A stretch of 64,000 bases of DNA, from the NCBI GenBank assembly GCA_018136815.1, contig CM030937.1, forward strand, positions 5,040,632-5,104,631, given 5' to 3'. The stretch is from Isochrysis galbana (lineage: Eukaryota > Haptophyta > Isochrysidales > Isochrysidaceae). Below the pieces are notes generated by a model. That model did not search any database. It was not told where the DNA came from and saw only the letters and a list, made by a program, of their open reading frames with translations. The translations under genes were made by a program, and so were the position numbers. This document shows positions 20,761-30,523 of this stretch, one piece after another; within the stretch, counting starts at the first letter, position 1, and each line of letters begins with the position of its first letter.

Positions 20761-22545
20761 ATGACAAGTCTTACCTCCGAATGCCTCGCGCTTCTCCGAC
20801 TCTCTGTGCCGCTCGGTTTCACGAGTGCCGCACGCATCGGCCAGCTACTCACTGACCAGGCGATCCTCGGCCACCTGCGCGGACCATCGGGGGCGCCCAC
20901 GGCGGTCTACCTTGACGCCTCTAGCCTTGCCCTTCTCTGGATGAATCTGACCAATGGCGTCGTAGTACGTGGAGTCTGCTCGGCGGCCGGTGTGCTCGTC
21001 GCACAGGCCCTCGGTGCTCGCGCGCCAGACGTTGCCGGCATCTGGGTCACGCTCGCGCTGCTCTTCACGCTCGCCTCCTCCGTGATGGTCGCCGGCCTCT
21101 GGTTTCTCACTCCCGTCTTGCTCGGTGCCTTTATCTCGGATAAGCACGCCGTCTCGCTGGCCGCGCAGTACGCGCGGCTCTCGGTCGGCTGGCTCCTCCC
21201 AACTCAGTGGCTTGAGGTCTTAAATGCAACGCTCTCGGCTCAGGAAATTGTTCTTCCCCAGCTACTAGTGTATCCCTGCTTCCTGGGACTCAACGGCCTA
21301 CTTAACTGGCTGTTCGTCCTTCGGCTCGGCTTGGGGTTCAAAGGGTCACCACTCGGCACCACATCAACGCGCATTGGGATGCTCCTGTCGATGATGCTCC
21401 TTTCGATGGTGTTGCCCCGTTGTTGCGACGGGTGCTGTCGCGATACGCATCACAACCACCGAACTATTCCAACGGCGCCCTCGGCGAACCTCACATTGCC
21501 GCAGTCAGCGGCTCAACCGCTGTGCCCCACCGAAGACGGGGAAGTGCTTGATGTTGCAGCCAAACCCAAAGAGAAGCTTCGGCTCCGCCTCATCTCGCCG
21601 GCATCGCTGCGCAAGTCCGTACGCTCGCAGCGCATCAGAACCTTTTTGAAGCAGACTCTTCCGACACTCCTCTCCACGCTCTTGGAAGAGATCCAGCTCG
21701 AAGCTGTGGGCCTCCTTGCTGGTCGCCTCGGTGTCATCGCGATGTCAACACACTCGTCGATGCTGATGACGTTCTTCTGGCTTACTGCGCCCATGTATGG
21801 GCTAGTGCGCGCAACCTCTATTAGAACCAGCCACCACCTTGGCGCTGGATCTCCGCATGTTGCGCGGCAGGTTGCAATGCTTGGTTACGCATGTTGCTGT
21901 GGGCTAGCTATGCTCGTCTCACTCACGCTGTTGCTCACGCGCAATCTGATTGGCGCCATCTTCTCATCAGACGCAGCTGTCATAACCATGACAGCTGAAA
22001 TAACTCCCATCGTTGCTGGTGCTTACATCCTCGTCGGTATATTCTACGGCTCGGTGGCCACTCTCAATGGGCAAGGTCGACCGCTTCCTGTCGCTCTAGC
22101 CTTCTTGCTCGGAGCCTTTTTGATATCGCCATGTGCAGGCTATGTACTCGCGGAGCGGCTGGATTGCTGCTCCGGAGTGCCATTGCGTGGTATTTGGCTA
22201 GGCCTCATTGCTGGCTACTTCGTAACATCGACCTTGGTTTTGGTTGCAGTGTGCCGATCAGACTGGAACGAGCTCTCCTTGCGAGCCATCGCAAGGAATG
22301 AGTCCATACCCACGGAGATCGGCACAGCCAATACTGACCACTTCAATGGCAATTACCGGCACACTTTGAGCGGTGAGCATGGTGACCAATGCAGCCCTTC
22401 ATTAGAAGAGCGGGAGGGACTAGCTGCGGCATTGCAGTCTGCGGATGGTTCGCAGCCCCTGTGCGCGCAGCGTTGTGCCGATGAGACATGTCGGAGCCCG
22501 ATAGAAGTACGGGAAGTTAGGGCTAGCCGCAATGCGATTTCCTAG
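20761..22545 (+). CDS. MATE-family multidrug/toxin exporter
   Basis: A single-exon frame of 594 residues with about twelve hydrophobic segments in two similar halves, as in MATE antiporters, which expel organic cations and secondary metabolites using a proton or sodium gradient. The N-terminal half shows VLVAQALGARAPDVAG and the C-terminal half begins KQTLPTLLSTLLEEIQLEAV, the typical start of the second bundle. Between them (residues ~220-295) lies an unusually long Cys/His/Lys/Arg-rich linker, longer than most MATE proteins have there. A ~90-residue hydrophilic C-terminal tail follows the last helix. The ATG used is the first after the CA repeat. No introns are evident. Substrate cannot be told. 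Confidence 0.85.
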   Translation: MTSLTSECLALLRLSVPLGFTSAARIGQLLTDQAILGHLRGPSGAPTAVYLDASSLALLWMNLTNGVVVRGVCSAAGVLVAQALGARAPDVAGIWVTLALLFTLASSVMVAGLWFLTPVLLGAFISDKHAVSLAAQYARLSVGWLLPTQWLEVLNATLSAQEIVLPQLLVYPCFLGLNGLLNWLFVLRLGLGFKGSPLGTTSTRIGMLLSMMLLSMVLPRCCDGCCRDTHHNHRTIPTAPSANLTLPQSAAQPLCPTEDGEVLDVAAKPKEKLRLRLISPASLRKSVRSQRIRTFLKQTLPTLLSTLLEEIQLEAVGLLAGRLGVIAMSTHSSMLMTFFWLTAPMYGLVRATSIRTSHHLGAGSPHVARQVAMLGYACCCGLAMLVSLTLLLTRNLIGAIFSSDAAVITMTAEITPIVAGAYILVGIFYGSVATLNGQGRPLPVALAFLLGAFLISPCAGYVLAERLDCCSGVPLRGIWLGLIAGYFVTSTLVLVAVCRSDWNELSLRAIARNESIPTEIGTANTDHFNGNYRHTLSGEHGDQCSPSLEEREGLAAALQSADGSQPLCAQRCADETCRSPIEVREVRASRNAIS

Positions 22546-22606
22546 AGAAAGAATGGCCTTCCCTGTCACCCCCGCCCTTCCACCCTATCGCATCGTTGCT
22601 CCAGCA

Positions 22607-22860
22607 CTAAGTTTATACTTAGTTCTAAGTGCTGGGGAGGCGCCTCGTGCCCTCCCTCCCCAGGCTCCAACTCCCCTCCGGGGGGGCCGTCGGTCACCCT
22701 CTACAATGTGACATCCAGCAAGGCCCACAGACCAAATTCAGAAGGAGCCCCCCCCCAGCCCCCCCCACCCCCCACCCCTCACCCCCCACCGTGCGCGCGG
22801 TGAAGTCCCCAGCAGGTGGGTGCTGGGGACTTGGCCACTGGCGGCCGCTGCCCCTCCTCA
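22607..22860 (+). mobile_element. LINE-family 5' fragment
   Basis: Starts with the hairpin CTAAGTTTATACTTAG (22607-22622) and a GGGAGGCGCCTCGTGCCCTCCC palindrome-like stretch, then GGCCCACAGACCAAATT as in the copy near 13090. Non-coding remnant; no TSD found. Confidence 0.6.
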
Positions 22861-22861
22861 T

Positions 22862-23235
22862 GTGTCGCATCCGCGATCGACCTTTTTGTTTTAGAGGTCG
22901 TCGTACGTTTCTATGCCCCCTCCTTGTAGGCTAGGCAACGTTGGCCGTTGGAGAATCTCGAATCTCGCTTCCGCCTACATTTTGACTTCCACCTTCTTCG
23001 CCCTCGCCCCTCGCCTCCTTTGTCGCTGCCTTGTGCTTTGGCCGCATGCTTTGCCCCTCGCTTGGCGCCTGGTTCATTTACCTTTACCTCCTTGTGTGCC
23101 CCTAGCGCTTTTAGATTATGTCGCGCGTTTAGGTATCGCCGGTCGAAGGAACCGCCCCCTTGTGTGACCCTGATCTCCCCTCAGCCCTCAGGTGCTCGCC
23201 GTTGGATTATATCGTGGCGCTAGTTTACCTCAAGT
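22862..23235 (-). repeat. dispersed repeat S, copy 2 (inverted, diverged)
   Basis: Reverse complement shares the AAAAAGGTCGATCGCGGATG end, the CACAAGGAGG block and the CCTGAGG...GGGATCAGGGTCAC block with copies at 13285 and 57065. Confidence 0.65.
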
Positions 23236-23285
23236 CTTCATTATTAAACTACTTATCACTTATGGTTATGGTATGGGTTTTCGAA

Positions 23286-23420
23286 CCTACTCTGAGAGTA
23301 GGGGCCATGGGGGGGCGCCTCGCGCCCCTCCCCTCAGGCACTAACGCCCCCTCGGGGGGGTCTGTCAGTCAACCTCTTGCCATGCCTTTTGGCATGTGCT
23401 GAGCAGTCAACACACTCATC
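23286..23420 (+). mobile_element. LINE-family 5' hairpin fragment
   Basis: CCTACTCTGAGAGTAGG (23286-23302) followed by GGGGGCGCCTCGCGCCCC; same two-hairpin layout as the other 5' ends. No coding sequence or TSD recognised. Confidence 0.5.
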
Positions 23421-23637
23421 CAGACTTTGGTTCTCGACCGCTGATGTTTTATGAGGTTTGTCAACTAAGTTCATACTTGGTTCGCCCATAGGGGGGCACG
23501 AGCCCCCCTCTCTCTCCACTCCTGCTCCCCTGCCGTGGGGTAGGAACCACCCATCCTCCTGGCATGCCTGATGGCTTGCCAGGAGCCCACTGCCCCGCTG
23601 AGCCTGCTGACGCACTCTCTTCCCCCACCAGAAAAAA

Positions 23638-23760
23638 AAAGAGAGAGAAGAAGGGAGAGGGAACGGGGGCTCGAGGGTCAAAACACAATTCGGAGTCCGG
23701 CTCGGACTATGGAGTAAAATCCGGTGCCCTCGCGAATCCTGCTTCGAGTCTCGAGACTCG
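23638..23760 (+). repeat. dispersed repeat R, copy 1
   Basis: Purine run followed by GGGCTCGAGGGTCAAAACAC and TCCGGCTCGGACTA; the same order recurs at 59350-59610, where the purine run has expanded into a long GA microsatellite. Confidence 0.75.
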
Positions 23761-23779
23761 AGTCTCGAGAGGACGGAGA

Positions 23780-23935
23780 CCGTTGCAGAGCGCTGCGAGA
23801 CAGCGCTGGAGGACACCGCTGAGGGACGCTAAAGGACGCGCTGTGGGACACTGCTGAAGGGCGCTGAGGGACGCTGAGGGACACTGAGGCTGAGGGACGC
23901 GCTGGGGGACACTGGTGAAGGACGCCGAGGGACTT
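23780..23935. repeat. degenerate minisatellite, unit ~GGACGCTGAG
   Basis: Repeated GGGACGCTGAG/GGACACTG variants over about 155 bp; a short relative follows repeat R at 59615-59645. Confidence 0.7.
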
Positions 23936-24359
23936 CCGCGCGCGGGGGGGGGGGGGGGGGGAGTGGATGTGTAGAACGTTTGGCCTATGTCTACGTGAAA
24001 GTAGTGGTAGTGGTAGTGGGTCCATTACCGCGTGTGCGGTAAGAATATTATAAGGTTTTTAGGGGAACGAGGGAGCATGTACGAGCAAGGGGAGGCCGGA
24101 AGGGGGCATGAAGGTAGCGTTTGGCTCCCGCCGGGCTGGGGGGCTCTCGGACCGTACAGGCGCCACTTGAAATTGAAAAGGTCCCAAATCCAAATCTTTA
24201 TGGACACACATGACCACACGTGAGCACACACACAACGATACGCACGTAGGAATGCAGAGCAAGCGCTCATGACAACTAAGGCGCCGGATGCTCGACGCAC
24301 GCGCGTGTTTCAACGCCTAGCTGCGCGACATGCGCGGCATCGATGTCGTCCCAGTTTTG

Positions 24360-25436
24360 TCATCTCAACAATGGTATGCGTTGGCCGATGGCGATGCCAA
24401 GTGCGAGGCAGACGCCGCCTATCAACACGACCGAAAAAGATCCAGCTGCCACCCAGCCAATCGTCGCTTGCCTTCTTCGTTGGCGCTCAGCCGACCGCGC
24501 ACCTTGCGGAGCCACTGCGACAGTCGCCCGTGATGCGGCTCCCACGGTCGAGGTGGGACTGCCAACAGCAGAGCGGAGCGCACGGATGGCAACCAGAGCT
24601 CGCGAGATGCGCTCGCCAGACCATTGATATCCCTTAGTCAGCTCACGAATTTCCCGATAGCCCCTTGCGTCCCTCAGCCCCTTGGAGATGCACCGATCGA
24701 AGAGGCAAAGCTCATCCTCCGGGCGCACGTCCAACATCCGATACAAGGATAGGACAGCATCCTCAGCACTTGTTCCGCCTCGCAAAGACCCGAACGTCTC
24801 CAACTGGAGCTTGTGCCAGCGCGCGCGAGGGGCAATGCTCTCCACGCGCGTGAGCCAGTCGTTGTGTTTCTTCAAAAACTGAGGCCAGGACGGAATGCTA
24901 ATCCTGCGCGACGCGATCGTTTCGACCCCCATCGTGGTGTTAGCTCTCTCAATTGAGTGTGCTTGCCTGACACGGCTCATTGCGGCATATTCAGCCGTCG
25001 CATTTCGCTCGATGATGATTTTGGCAACATTGCAGCCCGGGACAAAGAGCTTGTGTAGCATGGCGTGCGGCAGCTGGTCCCGCAGCACAACCACTCCGCA
25101 GGCCCGTCTGCTGCAGGACCTGAAGTAGGCCTCCAAGAAGTCGCCAGGGTTGGCGTGCTGCATCTCCACGTCGAAGCCAAGGCGCGCGCGCTCAAGCGCG
25201 GCGGCGCCGGTGGGTGAGGGGTTGAACACATCGAGCGAGGAGCAGTTGAGCTCCGGGTGCCTCAGTAGTAGCCGACAGAACGAGTCGCCGCCACCGTGCG
25301 GGTTGGCGAAGACGACGAAGAAGGAGCGGCGGTTGTTGAAGCTGGGGTGCTGTAGGGGGCAGGAGAGGCGGCCGCCACGGCTCGAGTTGACCAGATCGAG
25401 CAGCCCACCGAAGACGATGATGAGTAGGCCGTGCAT
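24360..25436 (-). CDS. sulfotransferase-like membrane protein
   Basis: A single 358-residue frame. Residues ~1-15 are hydrophobic (signal peptide or anchor). FFVVFANPHGGGDSFCRLLL resembles the 5'-phosphosulfate loop where sulfotransferases bind PAPS, though the usual PRSGST core is replaced by NPHGGGDS. KIIIERNATAEYAAMSRV resembles the 3'-phosphate-binding strand and helix (Arg then Ser). Later helices carry acidic and basic residues, and a Cys pair (CLFDRC) follows. Near the C-terminus (~327-350) is a second hydrophobic helix, AGSFSVVLIGGVCLALGIAI. If real it would sulfate glycans in the Golgi. The C-terminal membrane helix is unusual for Golgi sulfotransferases, which are mostly anchored at the N-terminus. 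A purine-rich plus strand (pyrimidine on the sense strand) lies upstream. Confidence 0.55.
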   Translation of the reverse strand: MHGLLIIVFGGLLDLVNSSRGGRLSCPLQHPSFNNRRSFFVVFANPHGGGDSFCRLLLRHPELNCSSLDVFNPSPTGAAALERARLGFDVEMQHANPGDFLEAYFRSCSRRACGVVVLRDQLPHAMLHKLFVPGCNVAKIIIERNATAEYAAMSRVRQAHSIERANTTMGVETIASRRISIPSWPQFLKKHNDWLTRVESIAPRARWHKLQLETFGSLRGGTSAEDAVLSLYRMLDVRPEDELCLFDRCISKGLRDARGYREIRELTKGYQWSGERISRALVAIRALRSAVGSPTSTVGAASRATVAVAPQGARSAERQRRRQATIGWVAAGSFSVVLIGGVCLALGIAIGQRIPLLR

Positions 25437-26759
25437 GTGGTTGTGGGGTGGGAGGGGAGGGAGGAGGGGAAGGTTGGGGTTGGGGAAGAGGGGTAGCGGG
25501 TCACCGGCGGCGCCTGCCCGCGCCGACGATGGGTGATGAAAGGTCCACGGAGAGATCTTTACGGGAGAGAGGAGGGCAAATGGAGGAGAAAGCGAGAGAG
25601 AGGAGAGAGAGAGAACAAGCCGGAGAGAGTCAGAGATCGAGAGGAAGCGGCAGAGAAGAGAGTTAAAGGGGTGGAGAGAGAAAGAGAGGGGGGAGCCTGC
25701 CGAGGGGGAGAGAGAGAGAGAGGAGGGAGAAAAGAGGAGAGGGTGGTTGAAGGGGGAAGAGAGAGGGGAGAGTAGGGGGTGTCAGCGGGAAGAGAGAGAA
25801 GAAGATGAGAGAGAGGCAAGGAGAAGGGCGAGAGTTGTGGGTGAGAGAGAGGAGCGAGGGAACAAGAGAGAGTGGGTGCCATAAATTATGGGAGACGGGG
25901 AGAGAGAGACTACTCCAGAGAGGAGAGAGGGCGGACGGGGGATGGAGGGGGGAGAGAGATCCCTCGAGAAGAGAGAGAGAGAGTTCTCTCTCTCTCCTCT
26001 TCTTCTAGACGCGCCCCGCTCGCTGCTCCCGCTTTTGTTCCCTTCAACCTCCCAAGTCTCTATTCTCTATTCTGACTCCACCTCCATGCTGTGTGTATTC
26101 ATAGATTCATAGGGCTTTGTGGGATTTGGGAGAGAATCTGCAGAGAAACGTTTCGCTTAGTGTGTGTGAATGGGGGATCTCCGATCGGGAAAGAGAGAGC
26201 CAGCGAGAAAGTAGGGGGAGAGAGGAGAGAGAAATAGAGAGAGGAGAGAGAGGAGAGGGGGCGATTGAGAAGCCAGAGAATCAGCCAGCCAGATTTTCTC
26301 TTTCACAGGGAATGCACACCGACTTAGGTTATAATGCGTCCTTCCTGGAGTAAGAGTAAAGTACTGTTCTCCTGCCCGCCGCGCATCCCCGACCCACACA
26401 CACACCAGAGAAAAGGAGAGGGAGCACCACGGGAGAGTGAGGTCGAGAGAAGGATAAAAGGGATGGTTACTGAAGAGTAGAGAGGGAGGGAGATTGAGAG
26501 ATTGTGGGGGAGAGCACGGATTGAGCTCCTCTCCCTGCTCTCCCGCGAGAGAGCCAAGGAGTGCGTGGGGACACCTCCTCTTCCCTCACTGCCCCTTCCC
26601 TTCCTTTCTCTTCTCGCTTCCTCCCTTTGCTGGGGCTCCTCCTCACCCTCGGGCCTCGAGCTCTCCGTCTCTCGCCCTTCGCGCTCTCCCCCCCCCCCCA
26701 CCCTGCTCGAGACCCTCCCCCTCCCCTTCCCCCTCCCCTACCCATCCCCTCTCTTCACG
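25437..26759. promoter_or_regulatory. shared 5' region between divergent genes
   Basis: About 1.3 kb separating the divergent sulfotransferase-like gene and alpha/beta hydrolase. From ~25540 to 26500 it is strongly purine-rich on the plus strand with GAGAGA tracts; from ~26520 to 26760 it switches to pyrimidine-rich up to the hydrolase ATG. It probably holds both promoters. No TATA box is evident and the short frames here are low-complexity. Confidence 0.45.
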
Positions 26760-28477
26760 ATGCACTCGAGCGAGGCGTGGCTGCACCGCTCGCGCGCGGC
26801 CGGGCTGTGGTCGGTGCTATGCCGCGCGCTTTCGCTTGCTCTCAGCCGGCGCGAGCCGACAGGCAGGCCGCAGTCGACCTACGCCCGTGCTGCTGAGACC
26901 GAGGCGCACTGCGTCGTGCGTGCGGCAGGTGCTCACGCTGAAGGCGGCATCGACCCAGCAGTGCCCAGATGCACCGTCGGAAGCGAGGACGGCACGGTGT
27001 ACCGTGCATGGAGATGGCTGACCGTTGCGTGGCCGCTCAACCTTCTGATATACCTGCTCTCGATCCCCGTCGCTGAGCTCGCGTGGTGGTTCGCGAGCCG
27101 GCATTACGTGCGCGTGCGCTCGGCGATGCCGCACGTGGTCCGGCTTGGGCTGGCGGACGCCGCCATCGCGCTGCGCTTCTACCGCCGCGCCGCGAGAGAG
27201 CGCACGCCGGCAGAGCTGGCAATGGTGCTTTTGCGATGGTTCCACGGCGACTGGCCGTCCAGAGCGCAGGTGCGTGAGTTCTTTGGCTGGACGGTGTACA
27301 ATTCGCTCGACCGACCGCTCACCCGCACACAAGCTGCGGCGATCGACTCACTCGTTGACGAGTTCGAGCAGGTGCTCGATCGGCCATTTGCACCAGAGCA
27401 CGAGAGTGCGCGTGACTGGATGCGCTACACTCGCGAGCCCCTCGCCAACACACACAAGCCGCTATGGTTCTACCTTGTACTCCAGACCAACATGCGCCTT
27501 TTGGGGCTCAGCCTCCGGCGCAGAGGCTTCAAGTTGCTCCGTGCTGGCTCGCTCCGATACTGGTACCGTCCCGCAAAGGCGAGTGGCGACGCCGATGGAA
27601 GCACGCCACCGCTGCCCATCGTATTTTTGCACGGGGTCCTCGGCCTCATGCCGTATCGCGTCACCATCGACGTCTTGTCCCAGGAGCACAATGGCGCACT
27701 CTACTTCCCCATCTTTCCTACGTGGGCCGTCTCCGCCGCGCCATCGGTGCGACTGGGTGAGTGCGAGCGACCCATTCAGCTCCCCGAAATATTGCGCTCT
27801 ATCCGTCAAATGCTGAAGGACCATGGAGCGACGCAGGCCGCCTTCTTCGCTAACTCGGTTGGGACGGGGCTACTTGGAGCGATGCTTGAGCGCGCGCCCG
27901 AGCTGGCTGCATGCGCTGTCATGTCGGATCCGATTTGCTTTGAGCTCTCCTCGGGAGACGTACTGCACAATTTCTTGTACGCACAGCCCAAGTGTTGTGG
28001 AGGACTGTGGCCGGTTGATCTGGTGCGCGCCCAGAGGCCCCCATGCACCGAGTCGACCCCATCCGTGGTGCGCAATGCAAACGTTCACCCTCCGATGTCA
28101 TTGCTAGTGGTCGCCATCCTACCCCTTGCCCTCGGTTCTCCCCCAATGTACCTTAGGTGCACTCGATCCAGCGTAATGTGGTGGCGCTCGAGCCATCCGT
28201 TCAGTTCTGCTTCCGTCGCACTTTCTGGTGGACACACAACTATATCCACCCCGCCGAGCTCCCATGCGAGACACTAGTGTTCTTGGGAGGCCACGACACG
28301 GTCGCCAACCCACACAACGTGCGCACGGCCTTGGAAGTGTTCGCACGCGACGCAGCCGCACATGGCGAGATCAACCGGTTGACCGTCGAGTGGCGCGACG
28401 ATTGGTACCATGGCGGGCTGCACGATGACGCGGATGAGCAGAAAAGGGTCCTCAAGGAATGGCTGACACGTTGGTAG
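26760..28477 (+). CDS. alpha/beta hydrolase with N-terminal membrane region
   Basis: Two exons. Exon 1 runs from the ATG at 26760 to about 27960-27992; exon 2 is 28157-28477, after the acceptor CCTTAG. The donor is unclear: GT at 27960 keeps frame but drops a plausible DVLHNFLY segment, while a GC donor at 27981 would keep most of it. After hydrophobic residues (LNLLIYLLSIPVAELAWW) and a charged region comes the hydrolase core: IVFLHGVLGLMPY, the nucleophile strand FFANSVGTGLLGA (Ser ~366), the acid GGHDTVANP and the histidine region WYHGGLHDD. The catalytic triad is complete, but the elbow reads A-N-S-V-G rather than G-x-S-x-G. Related membrane-linked hydrolases occur in fungi. Substrate unknown, perhaps a lipid or ester. 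Confidence 0.75.
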
Positions 28478-28810
28478 CTAGTAGTGTTGGTGGATAATGG
28501 TGCAGCGTGGCCTAATTGCAATGCCGCCCAGAGTTCTTTGACTCACGATCCCGAAGGTCAGACATTCTTGCACCTGTAACACCAAGATTCGCCAATTGAC
28601 GGGCACAGGGAGTGGCGGTGGAGGCATTGTTTGTGAGGTCGCGTTCCTTCGCAAATGGGACAGACTCGCTGTGAGCCATCGAATGTCTATACTTTGATTT
28701 TATTTGTAAATAATGAGTTCAAACGAATCAGCTCACCCCCTTTAACATTATATTGTGTGACGGAGGCGCCGTGTAGCAAAAGGATAAAAAGGATCGATGG
28801 AGGACGAGAG
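28478..28810. other. intergenic, no gene seen
   Basis: 3' flank of the hydrolase, AT-richer near 28690-28760, up to the inverted repeat at 28815. Confidence 0.4.
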
Positions 28811-28814
28811 GAAA

Positions 28815-30519
28815 GGCTGACTACACGGTAAAGCCCCCCCTCTCACACTCGAATTGCAGAACGCAGAACGGGGGTCCGGGGGCGGAGCCCCCGAAGGCGA
28901 TTTTAGCACTACTATTATAGTACTTTTACACATTTTTACTAGTAGAGCTCTGCCCCCGAAACCCCAGCCCAATTTAAGCCAGTTTGCACACGCTAATCTA
29001 ATCTTAGAATCACTCACATATCATAAGCCGCCTTCAACTTCAACTCAAGAGCACGGGCCTTCACGGATTCATCCAACAAATTCTCCCATTTCTCCCATGT
29101 GTTTCGATCTTCCCCGTAACCTTTCCATTTGACGAGCCACTGCTCTTGCCGGTAATACCGGCGATACTGCACGACATCTTGGACCTCCCACATGTCGTCC
29201 AGAGTTGGCATCTCAGCCCGAATCTCAAGTAGCCCATTGGTGATTGAGCCATCTCCCATAGCCTTGCCCTCTGCTGATAATCTGAACCTTGTTGATGCCG
29301 GCGTTGCTGATGGTGATCCTGAGCCCGCTGGTGCACTGCTGTTCTCCACATTGTGTCGCCGCGGCCGTAGGGCGGCCGCTGTTGTTGGCGGAGGGGCAGC
29401 TCGCCTCATTGGAATCGGTTCCAAGCTAATGTTGATCACCCGGACGCGCCTAGCCATAATGCGAACTTCTTCTGCGGAGATTGTATAAATAGAGGAGCCT
29501 GCATCGATGGGCTCGTACAGCTGGACAAGAAGAGACTCACTGCCAGACTTGGCTAAATCAAGGGCAACTGCATCTTGCGTGGCGGGCGAGGCACTGCTCA
29601 GAGGATGGGCTGCCTCCGCCTTGTGCCCGCGCCCAGGCCCCGCGCGCGCCTGCTCACGGCTTGGGCCCGCTCGCTGCTCAGCTTCGCGCAGCTGCGTAGG
29701 CGCAGCAGTGCGCTGCCGCTTCTCGCGCGATGCGACGCTCGGCGCGAAGCGTTTGCCGGAAGCCGGAGCCCGCGGCCGCGGCTTCGGATGAAGCCAAGCA
29801 ACGACATCCTTCTCGCGCCTCTGCGCCGCCTCCTCCGCCGTCGCGCCCAAGAATGGGCCCATCTCCTTCACGTCCCATTTGCCCGCCGCGTTGCCTGTGC
29901 GCGCCTCCTCCACGTGCCCAATGCACATCCATTGGGAGCCGGGCCGCCGTCACCGCTGGAATGTGGGCGCTGGCTGCGCAGCGAGGCGCCGGCGCCCAGG
30001 GTGACACGGGTGCCTGGCCGGCTGGGCAGCCTCCGCATCGTCTACGAGCGAGCCCGCATCCATTATGCCGTCGGCCGCCGCCGCCGTTCTCTTTCTGGGG
30101 CCATAAGTACAAATATGAAAATGGTCTTTTATTTATAAATCGAGATCGCTGTCAGAGGGGAGGGGCAGAAACCTTTTGCTTCGAAGCAGGCTTTGAGAAT
30201 GAAGCCTCGGTCTCCGGGAGAGTCTAAGAGAGTGGGACCAAAGCAAGCCATACGCACCTTCAACATTAACAGGATCAGAATTCTTCACCCTGTATTTTCA
30301 ACCCGACCTTCTCGAAAGCGCGCTCCGCGAACGCAATCTCGCAGCGTTGGAAATTATGGTGGGAGAGGAAAATCATAAACCTGGTGTGTTGTGAGTGGCT
30401 AGGACCTCTCCTCACGATACCCAACCATATGGGCATAGAAACCATGGCCATAATATCAAAGACTGCTAAGAAGTAAAAGGTTTTCTGCAAACCCCGGGGG
30501 CTTTACCGTGTAGTCAGCC
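28815..30519. mobile_element. 1.7-kb unit bounded by 24-bp perfect inverted repeats
   Basis: The left end 28815-28838 (GGCTGACTACACGGTAAAGC...) is an exact reverse complement of 30496-30519. Outside each end is GAAA (28811-28814 and 30520-30523), a possible 4-bp TSD. The unit encloses the chromodomain gene and no recognisable transposase. Superfamily unclear. It may be a non-autonomous DNA transposon that captured, or evolved around, a chromodomain gene. Confidence 0.6.
29014..29928 (-). CDS. chromodomain protein
   Basis: A single 304-residue frame on the minus strand. The last ~55 residues form a chromodomain: MWEVQDVVQYRRYY, QWLVKWKGYGEDRNTWEKWE, with the aromatic residues expected of the methyl-lysine cage, followed by a helix (VKARALELKLKAAYDM) and stop. 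Upstream is Arg/Ala/Pro-rich, likely disordered, sequence with one structured patch (SLLVQLYEPIDAG to RRVRVINISLEPI). Chromodomains read histone methylation and also occur at the end of chromovirus integrases; no integrase or RT is visible here. The gene lies entirely between the 24-bp inverted repeats, so it may be transposon cargo. The start at 29928 is the first Met of the open frame; an upstream exon cannot be ruled out. Confidence 0.7.
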   Translation of the reverse strand: MCIGHVEEARTGNAAGKWDVKEMGPFLGATAEEAAQRREKDVVAWLHPKPRPRAPASGKRFAPSVASREKRQRTAAPTQLREAEQRAGPSREQARAGPGRGHKAEAAHPLSSASPATQDAVALDLAKSGSESLLVQLYEPIDAGSSIYTISAEEVRIMARRVRVINISLEPIPMRRAAPPPTTAAALRPRRHNVENSSAPAGSGSPSATPASTRFRLSAEGKAMGDGSITNGLLEIRAEMPTLDDMWEVQDVVQYRRYYRQEQWLVKWKGYGEDRNTWEKWENLLDESVKARALELKLKAAYDM

Positions 30520-30523
30520 GAAA

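Larger units (their letters stand above)
23465..24062 (+). mobile_element. non-autonomous retroelement related to 3833-4585
   Basis: Shares with 3833-4585 the start (CTAAGTT..ATACTTGG hairpin, GGGGGGCACGAGCCCCCC, CACCCATCCTCCTGGCA) and the end (TACGTGAAAGTAG, GTGTGCGGTAAGA). In between it carries repeat R (about 23638-23760) and a degenerate GGACGCTGAG minisatellite (about 23780-23935), absent from the other copy. No TSD recognised. Confidence 0.65.

Noticed and set aside
28811..30523. GAAA taken as proof of a 4-bp target duplication
   Set aside because: Four matching bases in purine-rich DNA can occur by chance, so it is only suggestive.
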